A DNA stretch of 64,000 bases from Nereocystis luetkeana (taxonomy: Eukaryota > Sar > Phaeophyceae > Laminariales > Laminariaceae). The position numbers were made by a program, and so were the translations under genes. Positions 47,501 to 59,500 of this stretch are shown piece after piece. The stretch lies in assembly GCA_031213475.1 (NCBI GenBank), contig JARUPZ010000035.1, positions 4,764,953 through 4,828,952 of the forward strand, read 5' to 3'. A model generated the notes under the pieces. It did not search any database and was not told the DNA's origin. It saw only the letters and a program-made list of their open reading frames with translations. Position 1 is the stretch's first letter. Every line of letters begins with the position of its first letter.

Positions 47501-50500
47501 ATGGTGTTGGCAACTCCGATGCAAACGCCGTATTTTTGTTTTACGCGGTAGGCCGAGAACATAGTCATCATTTGATGTTCACCATAAAAGTATGAAACGG
47601 GGATTCTATGCAATGGCATGTGTCGTGTGCCATTATCTAGATGCTGCGTGAGAGTCGCCATCATCTTTGGTGGCCATCATCTTCGGTCGCAATCGTTTCT
47701 AGTCGCCATCGTTTTCGATCTCAGTAACTTGTGGTGTCTATACACCATAGGCCACCCACCTGCTTTTCCGCCAGGAGTTTTCTCTTGGGCTCCACTTGTT
47801 TCGCCACCGTGTTGTACTTGTGCATTGCGCGCACCCACAAGCAGATCGCGGTGCAAGCCTTGGAAGCTTTCTCGATTTGCTTCGCCTCGAAGTCAGGATT
47901 GACCACAAACGGATCGATGGCCTGTTCTCACGTTCCGCGTATAGGAAAACGGTACAACCATTTGATGGTTGCAAAGGCAAGGGACGCAGCAGCGAAACGT
48001 TAGCTCTTTTGTGCCCAGCTAACGGGGTTCGCACATGTCATGCATGGCCGTAGTCGTATGATCGTAGAACCTTGCCCTCAAGCCCAGCTAAGGTGTAGGA
48101 GTGAAAAGTTGAAAGTGATCGACATCGTGGAGCTAACCGGCCACACCAGCGAGTAGACCCGGTTACCTCCAATCGTATGCTCCCATAGGGTAGGGATGAC
48201 GATGCAAGCGAGCGTGTAGCGGAGTGTCAGAAACACTGCCGTTCGGGAGCGTTGTCGTTCGTTTCGTCACCGCGCGTGCTCTGAACCGCGACAAGCTACG
48301 TACGACGGCAGTGCGGGAAGCGCGCATCCGACGAGCAAATACAAAGCACCGCGCCCTGCCTTGGGCGTATCCAAGTTACCGAACCACTTCAAAACAGGTC
48401 CTACCTCCGCAGTTTTGGGTATCGTGCCAGTTCGAGTGGATCTTACCGGGTACATGCAGGTTCGGGATCCGTGATTGTATCGCTAGCATGTTTGCCGACA
48501 CAGAAAATGTGAGTGTTCGCTGTTATACGAGTACTCAGCCGCGGTTCCTTCGCGGGTAGCAGGCCGCAGATTAAATTATCACTGAGATTACTCCGTTCGG
48601 GGTACTCCAGTAGTCTAAGCCGTGGTTTATATTCTCACCGCAATAACTTTGTCGGGGATGTTATCTTTGTCAAACTCCTGCATGTCCAGCAGCATCTTGT
48701 TGGCGTTGGAGAGGAGGGTTTTCTTCGCCGCGCCGAACCAGTCGTTCACCTGCAGACCCAGTCCGCGAGGGCAAAACGCGCGTAACTTCTATCAGCATCT
48801 TGATGGTTCGAAGGGAGGTAGGCAGGAAATTCTTCATTATGACGATACTAAGAAGGCAGGCGGCCCTTCAGTATGTCGAGGTTTCGAAAGCTGGGCGTTC
48901 TTCAATATGATGATGTTCAGAAAACAGGCAGTCCCTCAGTATGTCAAGGTTTTGAAAGCAGGCCGTTGCTGAATATACTGGTGCCTAAACGCACGTAGCT
49001 TCTATCAGCATCTTGATGGTTCGAAGGGAGGCAGGCAGGAAATTCTTCAATATGATGATGCTAAGAGACAGGCGGTCCTTCAGTATGTCGAGGTTTCGAA
49101 AGCAGGGAGTTCTTCAATATGATGATGTTCAGAAAACAGGCAATCCCTCAGTATGTCAAGGTTATGAAAACAGGCCGTTCTTGAATATATTTGTGCCTAG
49201 AAGTAGAGCAGATGTTTTAAGTGTGTCGAGGTTTCGCAAGCCGGCGGTTTCGAGGCGACCCCAGCAGCTTGGGGACGTATCGTGTACCCTACCTAACCCA
49301 GGCTCCAGAGTGTTTCCGTGACTCTGATCCGTCCTTGTTGCTCTTTATGGCGTACACTGCTGCATCGAGGACTGTCCTCCAGCCAACATGTGAAAAGACG
49401 AATGTATCCTCTGAACAATACTGTTAGCCATTGGCGCCAGCCAAACGATTTTCGTTTTCGACATACAGACTCCACGGCCGCTAAAAAGCTAACAATCAAC
49501 GACTGCTGTATATTTCAAGAAAATCGTCAAGTACGTGCCGTGGTCTCCAACAGGCCATGCTGCAGTCCTTTCAAACAACTCGTCTTGTGGGGGAGGTATA
49601 TTGGTGGTGATGTTGATCGAGTCAGTGGAGTCGCACACAAGCCGCCGAAAGCAGACTGAGCACCTTGTAGTCCCAAGGAAAAAAGAAGGAGGGACATCAT
49701 CCATTTCTGCTTTTCTTCCGTTGTGCGGGTCGATCAGTTGGTGATGAATCAGATCAATCTATACTCCTATAACAAGCGCTTTACTGCTGCCGTCACTCCG
49801 AACAAAGCTATTTATCCATTACCTTCCCGACCAAATTAATTGCTAAGCAAGAAAAAAAAACACGCATCATGTTGTTTGCCATCCCACAATATACAACATG
49901 ACCTTCATGAAGAAGAAGGAACCCCATCAAGGGAAACAAAACAACTTTATTCTACGAGTATGTGTCTCGGGTCTGGAGGGTACGTGCCCAGACCTCGAAA
50001 GCCCCTCCGTGTCATGGCGTTCGCATTAAGCTCTGTATAATACATGCATGACATGCTGCTGCACGGCATATTTACCAGCAAATATCCAATCAACCATTCG
50101 AACAACCCCACCTTTTTCCCTGGGTTGTCAGGATCGTTTATTTTCTCGGGCTTGATGCCAAACATGATGCACGTCGCTTCCATGGTAAGTTTCACCCCGT
50201 ACGGAGGCTTCCCGAGGCTCTTAACCTGTTGAACACATTGCACACGTCGGGCCGGCGGATGTGGCTCTGATCTGTACGAGAACGGTCTAGCTCATGTCGC
50301 CTGGTGGGGATCGTATAACCTGCATGCTGTTTCCTGGGTTATAGGTATGTTCTAAGTAGGTCCTGCACAGCATCACATGATGGCAGACAGAGGATCTAGA
50401 GATATACGTATTTAGAATCATAGGTGACCTAGATCATGCTCTGTCCAACATGTGATAACGTGCAATGCAACGAGCGTCAGCTGTTGTTGTACTAGAGATG

Positions 50501-53500
50501 GAACACCTTGGGGCGAGGTATCGCAGCAGCCATCGTGGTGCCATACTAAACAGTGGTTCTCGATCTTGCCCCTTTTCCCACCGCCCAACGTATCCTGCAC
50601 TAATTCGAGTAGTTTGTCCCCAGTGTGGTTGGTGCAGTTCTCAAAAGGTCAAACACAAACCATGTGCACGTGACATGCTGCCGGTCGATGATGGCTAGTC
50701 GGTTTGCCCGTGTGTGGCGTTTTATGGGCACTTCAAAAATTAACGGCTGCGGCTACGGTTATTTCGGTGACGATTGTTTCGGGTATTACGGTGAAGGATA
50801 CGGTCACAGTTGCGGTTACGGTTATTGCGGTTACATATACGGTTACAGTTGCGGTTACGACTACGGTTACGGTTACGGTTACGGTTATTACCGTTACGGA
50901 AAATACCACAAAAAATGTCAGTTACGGCTACGGCTACGTCTAGCATCCGGCCACTGCTTGGTTGGGCCAAAATACAAAATAGTGCCCGAATGATAAACAA
51001 TGAAAAAAGCCGTGTTATGCGACACTCGGACTATTGTTGACACGACCAAACATGAGCGTACGCGATGTTACTCTGTTTGCCACTATAATTTGATCAAGAC
51101 AGTTAAACGGTAAGGTTAAGTTTGCAACTTTTTAGGGAAAGCATCGGGTTTCGCCTTCGCTCTACTGCCAATAACAGGCTCTGCCCGTAGTTTTCTATCA
51201 GCACAGTTCGGGTGGCCCTCGCATAATTCGCTTGCAGGTTGCTGTGCTCCCATCCTTCTGCCAGTTTTTCACGGCTAAAAAGCTTCCACACGAGCAAAAC
51301 CTTGCCTCATCTATGTCGGACTTTTTGAGGTCCTTCAAGCATGCGACCGCCACATCCAGAGCAGGCAAGGCTTCGTCAAGATCCCTCTGGGCATCGTCGG
51401 CGATAGCCTTCGTTGCTGCGGCCTTTCCCTTAGCCACAGCCTCCTGGCTCTCAACCTGTCGCGGCATCAAGCATAGCATTCAACCGTAGCATGTCAAAAT
51501 CAGGCAGCAAAATACAGTTGCACACACACCCATCAACTGAACCATGCCAACATTGCGATTCGACACGGCATGACGAGGGGGAAAAGGCTGAAGTGTTTGT
51601 CGCGATAGAAGTGCAAGGCACAAACTGTAGTGAGGAGGGGGGGGGAGAAAACGCCTGCTGTGTGTGCGACTCCGGATCTGAGTTACACTAGGAGAGAGAG
51701 AAGGAAGGGCGGAGATAACAGGTGGGATGAAAAACAAAATCAAAAGCATCAGGCAGAAAAATACAGTTTTTCAAAAGCTATAGCCGTAGTATGCCAACAT
51801 CAGGAAACAAAATTACAGTTTCACACAGCCAATAATCACATAGTTCATCAACAGCAGGCGGCGGTAAAACACAGTTCAACACAAGCCGTCAACCGATGCA
51901 CTTCAACGGCAGGCAGCAACGCAGCTGCAGGCAACGACTTCCCAGCGGGACCACAGGCCGGCGCAGGAGGCCTCATCCAATCCAATACTTACATTAAATG
52001 ATCAACGGCATAGAGCCAGAATACTAAAGGAAATAGCGGTGCCACCTTTGCCCTACTTTTCTTTCGGCTCCCTCCCTGTCGTAACTAGTATGGCCAATTA
52101 ATTTTGGCAGGCACTGCTCTCCCCTCCCCCCTGCGGTGTGGTGCGTGCCATCGTATTTATCGCGGGAAGACTTCGGGATTTTTTTTCCCTCGCCGACTCG
52201 TATCGAACGGGGCATTCGATGCATTCACATGCTTCGTGGGTGCTCTCTGTGTCAATAGGTGCACAAGAAAAGGTTCGTCGGGGGGGCAGCTCTCGAAATC
52301 GATCTCACAGGTAGTAGTTGCGAGGTGTTCACCTCTGCACCATCGGGGAAGCTGGCGTGTAGCGGCTTGATACGGGACTTAATACGCATTTTGATTCGCA
52401 AGCCGTTCCCGAGGACGACCTCCGTGACATATCACGATCTAGATCACCTACACCGCATAGATAAATGATATATCTGCCGTTGTGATGTGTCGTGCAGGAC
52501 ATATTTATTTAGCAGATCTATCTTAGGAAACTTGTGCTAGATCATGCCGGTCATACGGTTTCCATCCCGGCAACACAATCTATACATGATACAGATCATA
52601 CACAGATCATACAGGTCAGGAATAGATATATCAGCCCCGAAATATCTAGATCATTCATCGGAGATCTGCTCAAGGTTTTTTGTGCGTACTCGCCTCCCGT
52701 TGCGTCTTCCCGGCCTCCTCCTTGTCGCTCATGATGGTGACGATCATCACTTCTACCTCGGCTTGAGTCTTGATCAGCACCGGCTCCATAGCCGTCAGTT
52801 GCTCCTGCAGCCCCCCCACTTGCTCCTGGGTCGACACTATCTTGTCTAAGCCCGCCTGTAGAGTGGAGGTTTCCACGAAAATGCTGTCAGGTGTGAATAA
52901 TCGGATTTCCATTGTAGAAGCTCTCAACATGCTCACGCCAGCCCACTACAGCACTACTATTGGTATCTCAGTGCAATAAACAAGTACCCTTAGCTCTACA
53001 AGATTGAAAGGTCAACATAGAAAAACTCATCGAAATAACTTGCCACCCTGCTACCGAGTGTCGAGAAACGCCCGCCCTCGCCCCCGAGTCGGAAGCTTTT
53101 TTTGTTTCTCTCATCCAATAAGGTGCGTGTGGTAAGGCAGTGCCTCGAGTTTGATGGTGGTGACAACATAGACAATAAGCAATCGGAAAGTAGGTCGCAC
53201 TAACATAATACATACCAGGCAATCCGTATCAGATAGGTCAGATATATCAGATAGATCAGATAGATCAGATATATCAGATATATCAGATATATCAGATAGA
53301 TATCCATTTCATGCAGGATCTATTTAGGTCAGGGCCATGTATTCGTACTCGTGGGTTCGAATCCCACGGTGGTCACCAATGTAAAGCCGATGCTCGCAGT
53401 GAGAGCCGATGATGTCGCGGAGAAGTCGCCGTGGAGAGGTCGCGAAGCGAGGGTCCCTCGTAGCCGTCCTTACGGCCGACGTAAGCCGAGCAGAGTTCTT

Positions 53501-56500
53501 TCTCGTATTTAGCAAGGAATTTCCAGACCCAAGGGGTTCAAGGTTATTAGAGTAACACCGCAGGGGGCCACAAGGACCCTACCTGATCGGGCCGGTTCTG
53601 GAGGTCCTCGTAGTCAGCTTGAGGGGAGAGGTCGGCACGGTCCATACTGCGGACCTCTAACAACCCGATATCTAGTCCGGTGGGATCTTTAATGCATGAC
53701 TTTGAGAGGTATGACATCCTTCCTTGCATGCGTGTTTCCGAGGTCTACGACCGATACGTCTTACTCTGTCCGTGACATCAGGGAAGATACATATCTACTG
53801 CACGATCTTCAGGTAGATAATGCTTTTCCCCCGGTGGGATCTGCAGGAGGCGACTCTTGCGCGCGTGTCCGCCGAGTGGGATCTACATGATACGGCTCTG
53901 GCACAACATGTCGTAAACGACAGATGTGGGATGCAGGTGATCTAAATCGTGATCTGTTTGAGCTGTCCCAAATTATCTTGATCTAAATCGATCGAGATGC
54001 CAAAAGCGACGGCATACAGCCGTAGTGCATTGTAAGGCTTAGTTTGGGTGAGTACAACCGATTAGCCCTTTAACCAGTAGCCCAGTGGACTAGAGCAACA
54101 CCTTCACGAATGGCGTCGATGGTAGGACCTTCACAGTTGCCTCATCTGTGGTCGGTCGAAACGCTATTTTAACTGTGGCCAATCTTCACATGGGGTATCG
54201 GGCGGATCTCACGCGAGGCGTGTTTACGGCCTCGCTGTTTTATAAAGCGGTACTATCAGACTATCTGGTTGATGGCAGCGTCAACAGTCTGCACCAACAG
54301 ACTTCTTTTGCATATTTGGTGGTGTTAACCACGAATGATGATGATGATGATGATGATGGTGTTCTCACGTTAGCTCACTTCCCTAAAGTCCTGCCACAAA
54401 ACAGGCTGTAACAATAACGCATCTCGATGGGAGAAAACAAACAAGTACGACATAGTGCTCACGGCAGTTTCATACCAGTCTGTAAGGGAAACGGTACTAA
54501 CCAGCTGCTGTGGTATACCATCCCGTATCACTTGCAACCAAATATCACCAGGAACACATCCTCCACCATGGTACTATGTGTACACCCGAACAAAAAAAAG
54601 GAATGCAGGAAAAAAACAACACGAAGAGGGGTAAAACACTGAAGCAAACACAAAAAAACGAAAAGAGAGAAATAAACTGAGAAGTGAAAAAAACAAAAAC
54701 GCAAAATCTGACAACGTTCTACATCCACCCCCTCCAACAACAGTCCGTACGGCACAGACTAGGACAGTTGGACACTCTTTCCTACACAGGGCAATTTAGG
54801 ACACACGAATCATCACCTGCAGCCGGTTCTTGAGAGTGCCGACCTCTAGACGCTTCATATTCAGCACGTTTCTGTACGTGCTTAGAACCTCCAGATATGA
54901 CGTAGGCGTTACGTAGTTGTAACGCCTTAGCGCGGATAAAAACTCCAGCGACTCCTTAGCCACGCTTTGGTGTAAGTGTTTTACCATCTGCGCGGCAAAG
55001 GGTGTCGTATGATTTCCGTCATGTGGAGGTGTTGAATGGTTTTGATACGCAAAGGTGTCGCATCAGTTGCCACACCGGTCCGGAACATTAGGGAGCATCC
55101 GCGTCTTTTGATACATAGAGAGGATTTTGTCGATCTAACAGCTTAGCTCATAAAGGTGCCGAGTGAATTTTCCGCGAAATATCCGTGTTCGCCAGTGCCG
55201 CTGCCCTCGCGGGGCTCGACTTTACTCGGTAGGCGCCGGACTGGTAGGAGAAGCGGTGTCGCAACCACAATGGTAATCTCCGACGCCATGCATGCAGTCG
55301 ACGCGGCAGCCGAACGTACGGTGATATAACTTCTTGTTATTGTTGTTGATGTGTTGATGTTTTCCCTCCGACAATATGTATATACAGCAGCATGATGAGC
55401 TTCAACGTCGATTACGCATAAAAGAGCGACAGAAAGAAGCAGATTGATATCAACGTTTCTCGCTCGCCCACAGCCGACATACGCCACCCGGAATTAACTC
55501 CAGTCTTGTCGAGAAGGTTAAACTGGTGCATCATCCCTCACCTCGACGACTTTGGGCTCGTTCGCACCCAGGTTTAACTTGGACTCCGCCAAGCTGCGCG
55601 TTGCCACAGACTTGAGAGCCTGCGCGTCAAAGCACGAACCACAAACACGGAAGGAGGGTTATGCTCCAGACAAGTGTCGATGAGCCGTCACGCCCATGTA
55701 TAGGAGTCAAACAGACACAGCAGTTTGTTGGTTCTGTTCAGTGTAGTTGCTGGCGTTTCCCGCGGCTGTCGGGTTATTATGTATACGTACGCTGGTCAGA
55801 AAATGCGTGCCATGGACAAGCGAAAGGGGTCACGCCACGTACGAGTAGCTGTTCCCTGTCTGGGGGGGGAAATCTAACTGCTGTAAAGCAGGGACCCGCC
55901 GGTTCGTTTCGACAACGCATGATCTATCCAAAAAAGTGAGCCTACGCCATGAATATACAGCTCTTCTAGTCGCTAAATACTGAGCCCGCACCGTAAAGTT
56001 TCAGCTCTTCTACATCGCCATTATTTTTCACTATTTCGAGGGACACACTATTAACATTAATAATACGTACCAGGTAGTAATAGATAGGAATACATAGTAT
56101 TACGGGGGACCATAGTTGATAGGACCTATGGTATACATAAAACCTATATATTTGACCATTTTTACTTACAATATTTGGTCCTATTAACTATCGCCCCCCG
56201 TAATAATACATACCTGGTAGTAATTACGTCAAAATATTCTTATTAATAGTGAAAATAGAGGAACATGTTCTTTTTCGTGTCCATCGTGAGGTTTGATTAC
56301 TATCGCCCTTGTAGTAGTCCCTCGCGTCTGGTTTTATGTGATAAGTTGGCTCCGTGTTGTACTTTCAGTTGGCTTCGCGATACTCACGACCCCCCGGCAA
56401 GCTTACGTGTGGTCCGTCCCCCGAGCCGATACACTCGACACTCTTCGCACAACGCAAGTTTAAAGAGGAGACTCGCATATCATAGCGAAATACGCCCACG

Positions 56501-59500
56501 GTTGTTATTGTACGCGTCCGCCACATATACCCGATGAAGCGATACGTACTGCAGATAGCTGAAACGGTCTCCTACAATGCGAACGCTTTCCTATTATACC
56601 CCTTGATTACCCTATAATAGGAGCACTGCATCTTCCCCCTCGAGCGTGGGGACTAAATCCATGTCTTCAGATGGCATGAAACAACTCAACTTTCCTTCCG
56701 TTGTACTTCTGTCTACAGCAGTAGCTTTGATCAAGCTCAATCAGAAAAGTTCAGTCGCTTGCGTACCTCGTCAGGCCACTCCATGAACCAGTCAATTGTG
56801 CAGCAATTGACGATGGATGGGAACATTCGAAGACGAGTCCGGAAGGCTTCTCCCAACGGGGACATGCAGAGCACGATGTGGATGTTGGTCCTCACACGGT
56901 TGATATACTGCCAAGTCAACAAAACGCGCATCATAAACGAGCAGACATGTACCGGACGCACCGGACGACACAGGTTGGGAAGGCGGGTTAAGCCTCTAGA
57001 CACATTTTAGTCGGCTACCGCGCACCCTCAGCGCACGGAAATCTTCGTACTAATCTCACATCACGAGAGTCCTTGCGTCAAAGCGCTTGTTCGTGTTTTC
57101 GAATTTGAATCGACTTCCACGAAACAATATGGTGGTATGCGCATCTCGGAAGACGATTTCTTCCAGTGACAATCGCAATGCAAACCAATAGAAGGAAATG
57201 TTTAGTACCCGAACAAGTACATTAATCCTGATCGCCTTAATACTTTTCTAGATTCAAGAGCACCGTTCGCGCAAATGCTGTGCTAATAGCCTACAGCCAG
57301 TACCTTAGCAAAAACTGTACGGTACCAGGTATCATTTTTTACGCGCCCCGCGTAGACCACCGACCTGAGCAAAGACATTGAGTTTGGTGGCCGCGATCCG
57401 TTTCTTGACGCAGATGGGTCTACAGGCGGTCATGATGCGGTCCATCTCTTCCGGGCCGTACAGGTTGGGAACATCGCCGGAGTTCAAGATGTTGTTCACG
57501 TCCTCCAACATGCCCTCGTTGATGATCTGCGAGACGAATATTAGAGGGTAGATGAGGGGCGGGTGTAGGAAGAGAAGGTCGGAGCAAAAGCGACAGGTAG
57601 AGTATCGTGTAACACGCATGATAGTACACTCCGGGGGTAGCATTTTGACCATTGGAAATGGTATCACCGGGTGTGTTCATGAGAGGGGGGGTGTATTGTT
57701 TTAAAGGGCGGAGGGCTAACGTGCGTGGTCTTCGAATTGACAACATTATCACCGGGTGTGGTCAGGTGGGGGGGGGGGGGGGGGGAGGCGTTAAGGGTGG
57801 CGGTCTAACATGGGGTACGCGTTGAAAATACATCACCAGGTGAACTCATGTGTGTGTGGGGGTGTTGTCTAAGGGTAACGGGCTACTATGCGCTACCAGG
57901 TATACGAATTGAAAATATCACCGGGTGCGCTCGTGTGTGTGGGGGGGTATTGCCTAAAATTAGGGGACCGACATGCATGCTACACGTTAAGTCGATGCAT
58001 TTCTATATGGTATTCACCTCTCTCAGCATACTCCTGTGAAATGGTCGGCAATCGGCACAAGTCAAGCTGCCATCGGAGCGAAACACGAAGCTTGCAACAA
58101 TGAGAGTTTCAACGTTGCCGTTTTTTGTTCAACTGATTTTGCGAAACCAAACACATGCACAAGCGTGACATCCACCGCCGTCCCCATTGCTTCATGCGCA
58201 TGTTTGAATCGTGAGCTGCTGCGATGGCTCTACGCGCATAACTTGATATTGCTACTCGTATCGTGGCCTACACCTTTTTTTGTGGTCGCTTTACCCTCTG
58301 TTTTGGGGACTATAATTGGCCTTATCATAACCACTTGCCCTGCTGGGTACCAGGTATTACAGCAGTAAGGGTATGGACCAAACAAGACTGCTAAGTGTCA
58401 CAGTAAGAGCCTCACTCCCTTTCGGGATCTCAGAGAAAAAAACGTCGAAAGCAAAGTGACAACAGAAAACAGAATCGGTCGTACGAAGCGGATGCACCAC
58501 CCTGGCCGGTCATGTAGTCCCCATTTGTTATCTGATACGAACATCAAACGTATACCATATTAACGGCCATAGGAAGGGCATTACAGCATCGGTCACCGGA
58601 GTGGGCAGGAAGGCGATGTAGTATATGACCCGCGCACAGCATGCATAGTGATCCTCGTGCTGCCGATACGCTTTTCCTTAGAGGTTACCCTTTTAGTTCC
58701 GCAGTCCCGTTTTGGGGACAAATCACTTGGAATTAGACTCGTTTGTCCCCAAATCGGGACTGCGGTACTAAAGGGGTTAAGGTTCAAAGCACCACACCTG
58801 ACATGCCACTTGTTTAGGCCACAGCACAATAATCGCGTCAAAGGGGTTGAGATAAGCTATGATACAAAAGTAGCACACATCAGTTTCAATTTGTCGTATG
58901 AAACTGCCGCGCTTTTGTTCTGGAGTGTTCTTCACTTTCTGTTAGTCTTTTTTTAGAAAAACACTACCTGGTACACATTGTCGGATGGCAAGCATAATGA
59001 ATAATCATAGTACCACACATGCCGTTTTTTTCTCACCTGCGTGTCGTTGAAAAGGAAGACCACGGACTTGTCGTCCACCCCGGCCTGCATGAGGCAGCTC
59101 TTCAGATCCTCGTGCCATTCCACCGTCCCGTAGTTCTTCGCGATCTCGATCTAGTCAGTCACAACACCAAAACAACGAGCGTAGTCGGGATCCAAACCAA
59201 GCGGAGGGACCCGATATCGGGAAAAACATTGTTCCAACATCTTGGACCTCGTTCTGCGCTAATGTGGCTGGAGCCCTCATCCAATCCAACACTTGCACAT
59301 TAAATACCCCGGTGTTTTGGTCTATTTCGCCTCTCAGCTGCCAAAAGAGTTACGCAGCACTCTGAGGAAGTGACTGGTATGGATAGAAGGGCCATATTAC
59401 TCTGTAGGGTGTGGGACTAATGACACGAGCATAGTGTTTGTTGTCTTTGCCGTCCAGCAATGTGCTCCAAATAGCACGAGCTCCAACATCGATTACTCAT

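Noticed and set aside
50745-50993. Tyr/Gly-rich protein
   Set aside because: Produced by the GGTTAC hexamer repeat within a dynein intron.
52691-52855. GT donor A|GTACGC for dynein exon 8
   Set aside because: Joining from this site to exon 9 creates TGA immediately; the GC donor four bases earlier gives a clean frame.
53547-53729. Possible exon with frame [20 protein letters not shown]
   Set aside because: The dynein reading frame joins exon 7 to exon 8 perfectly without it, and no dynein has such a segment. It may belong to an old repeat.
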